13,561 bases of DNA from Candidatus Rhabdochlamydia sp. (lineage in GTDB: Bacteria; Chlamydiota; Chlamydiia; Chlamydiales; Rhabdochlamydiaceae), in NCBI GenBank assembly GCA_030043815.1, contig JASHWX010000209.1, positions 1-13,561 on the forward strand, in the 5' to 3' direction. The stretch's first letter is position 1, and the number at the start of each line of letters is the position of its first letter. The position numbers were made by a program, and so were the translations under genes. The notes beneath the pieces were generated by a model that did no database searches, was not told where the DNA came from, and was given only the letters and a program-made list of their open reading frames with translations. Below are positions 13,511 through 13,561 of the stretch, in pieces.

Positions 13511-13561
13511 TGAAAGCTCCCTCGGCTAAAGCCGAAGGCTTCTAGGGATTGAATACCCAGG
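13511..13561 (-). mobile_element. Possible right end of an IS200/IS605-type element (partial)
   Basis: On the minus strand this stretch reads as an ATTCAATCCCTAGAAG-type approach, a 9-bp hairpin (13519-13527 with 13530-13538, one G-T mismatch, 2-nt loop), then a short GAGC..TTTCAC ending near 13510. That arrangement, with a subterminal hairpin just inside the end and no terminal inverted repeat, is typical of the right end of TnpB-bearing IS200/IS605 elements, where it also forms the 3' part of the omega RNA. A TAG at 13542-13544 could be the tnpB stop, but only a few codons are visible. The rest of the element would lie beyond the window. The element end sits about 19 bp upstream of the start of the ATPase remnant. 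Confidence 0.45.

Overview
The window most likely comes from an intracellular bacterium of the environmental (amoeba-associated) Chlamydiota. The main reason is a stand-alone gene for a eukaryote-type F-box protein (9844-10893), set among ordinary bacterial housekeeping genes. That combination is established for Parachlamydiales and for a few other amoeba symbionts such as Legionella. Most genes look close to 50% G+C by eye, while the F-box gene is clearly richer in A+T. The assignment to Chlamydiota is inference; no ribosomal or other marker gene is present.

Layout. Bases 1-283 hold two identical tandem copies of a 142-bp unit. Each copy carries a long terminator-like hairpin followed by a sigma70/sigma66-type promoter. 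The second copy reads into a 1554-residue AsmA/TamB-like envelope protein (299-4963). A degenerate ComF-like phosphoribosyltransferase (4947-5630) overlaps its end. A small secreted protein (5613-5942, minus) converges on comF. Next is a 182-bp imperfect palindrome (5975-6156), followed by an apparent operon in which each gene overlaps the next: asd (6242-7240), prs (7225-8253, with an unexpected signal-peptide-like N-terminus) and a 14-TM DHA2-type MFS exporter (8253-9779). The F-box gene has its own promoter and runs head-on into rluA, overlapping it by 113 bp.

The minus-strand block from 13233 down to 10781 is an RNA-modification operon: a class I SAM-dependent RNA methyltransferase, a TrmH/SpoU methyltransferase and an RluA-family pseudouridine synthase. 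Consecutive genes overlap by 8 and 38 nt. The rluA gene carries a second, 181-bp palindrome (11361-11541) inserted in frame, adding about 60 residues to the protein. It resembles the intergenic palindrome in length, in its steps and in its asymmetry, so both may belong to one palindromic element family that can sit inside proteins, as Rickettsia palindromic elements do.

Upstream of the methyltransferase, 13230-13491 (minus) is the scar of an AAA-type ATPase gene. The start and the tail are both recognisable, the ATPase core is deleted, and a frameshift and a nonsense change interrupt what is left. Beyond it, at 13511-13561, lies what looks like the right end of an IS200/IS605-type (TnpB-associated) element that runs out of the window. 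The strongest leads are the in-frame palindrome in rluA and its intergenic relative, the hairpin-promoter tandem repeat, the F-box gene with its antisense overlap, the signal-peptide-like Prs, and the ATPase scar.
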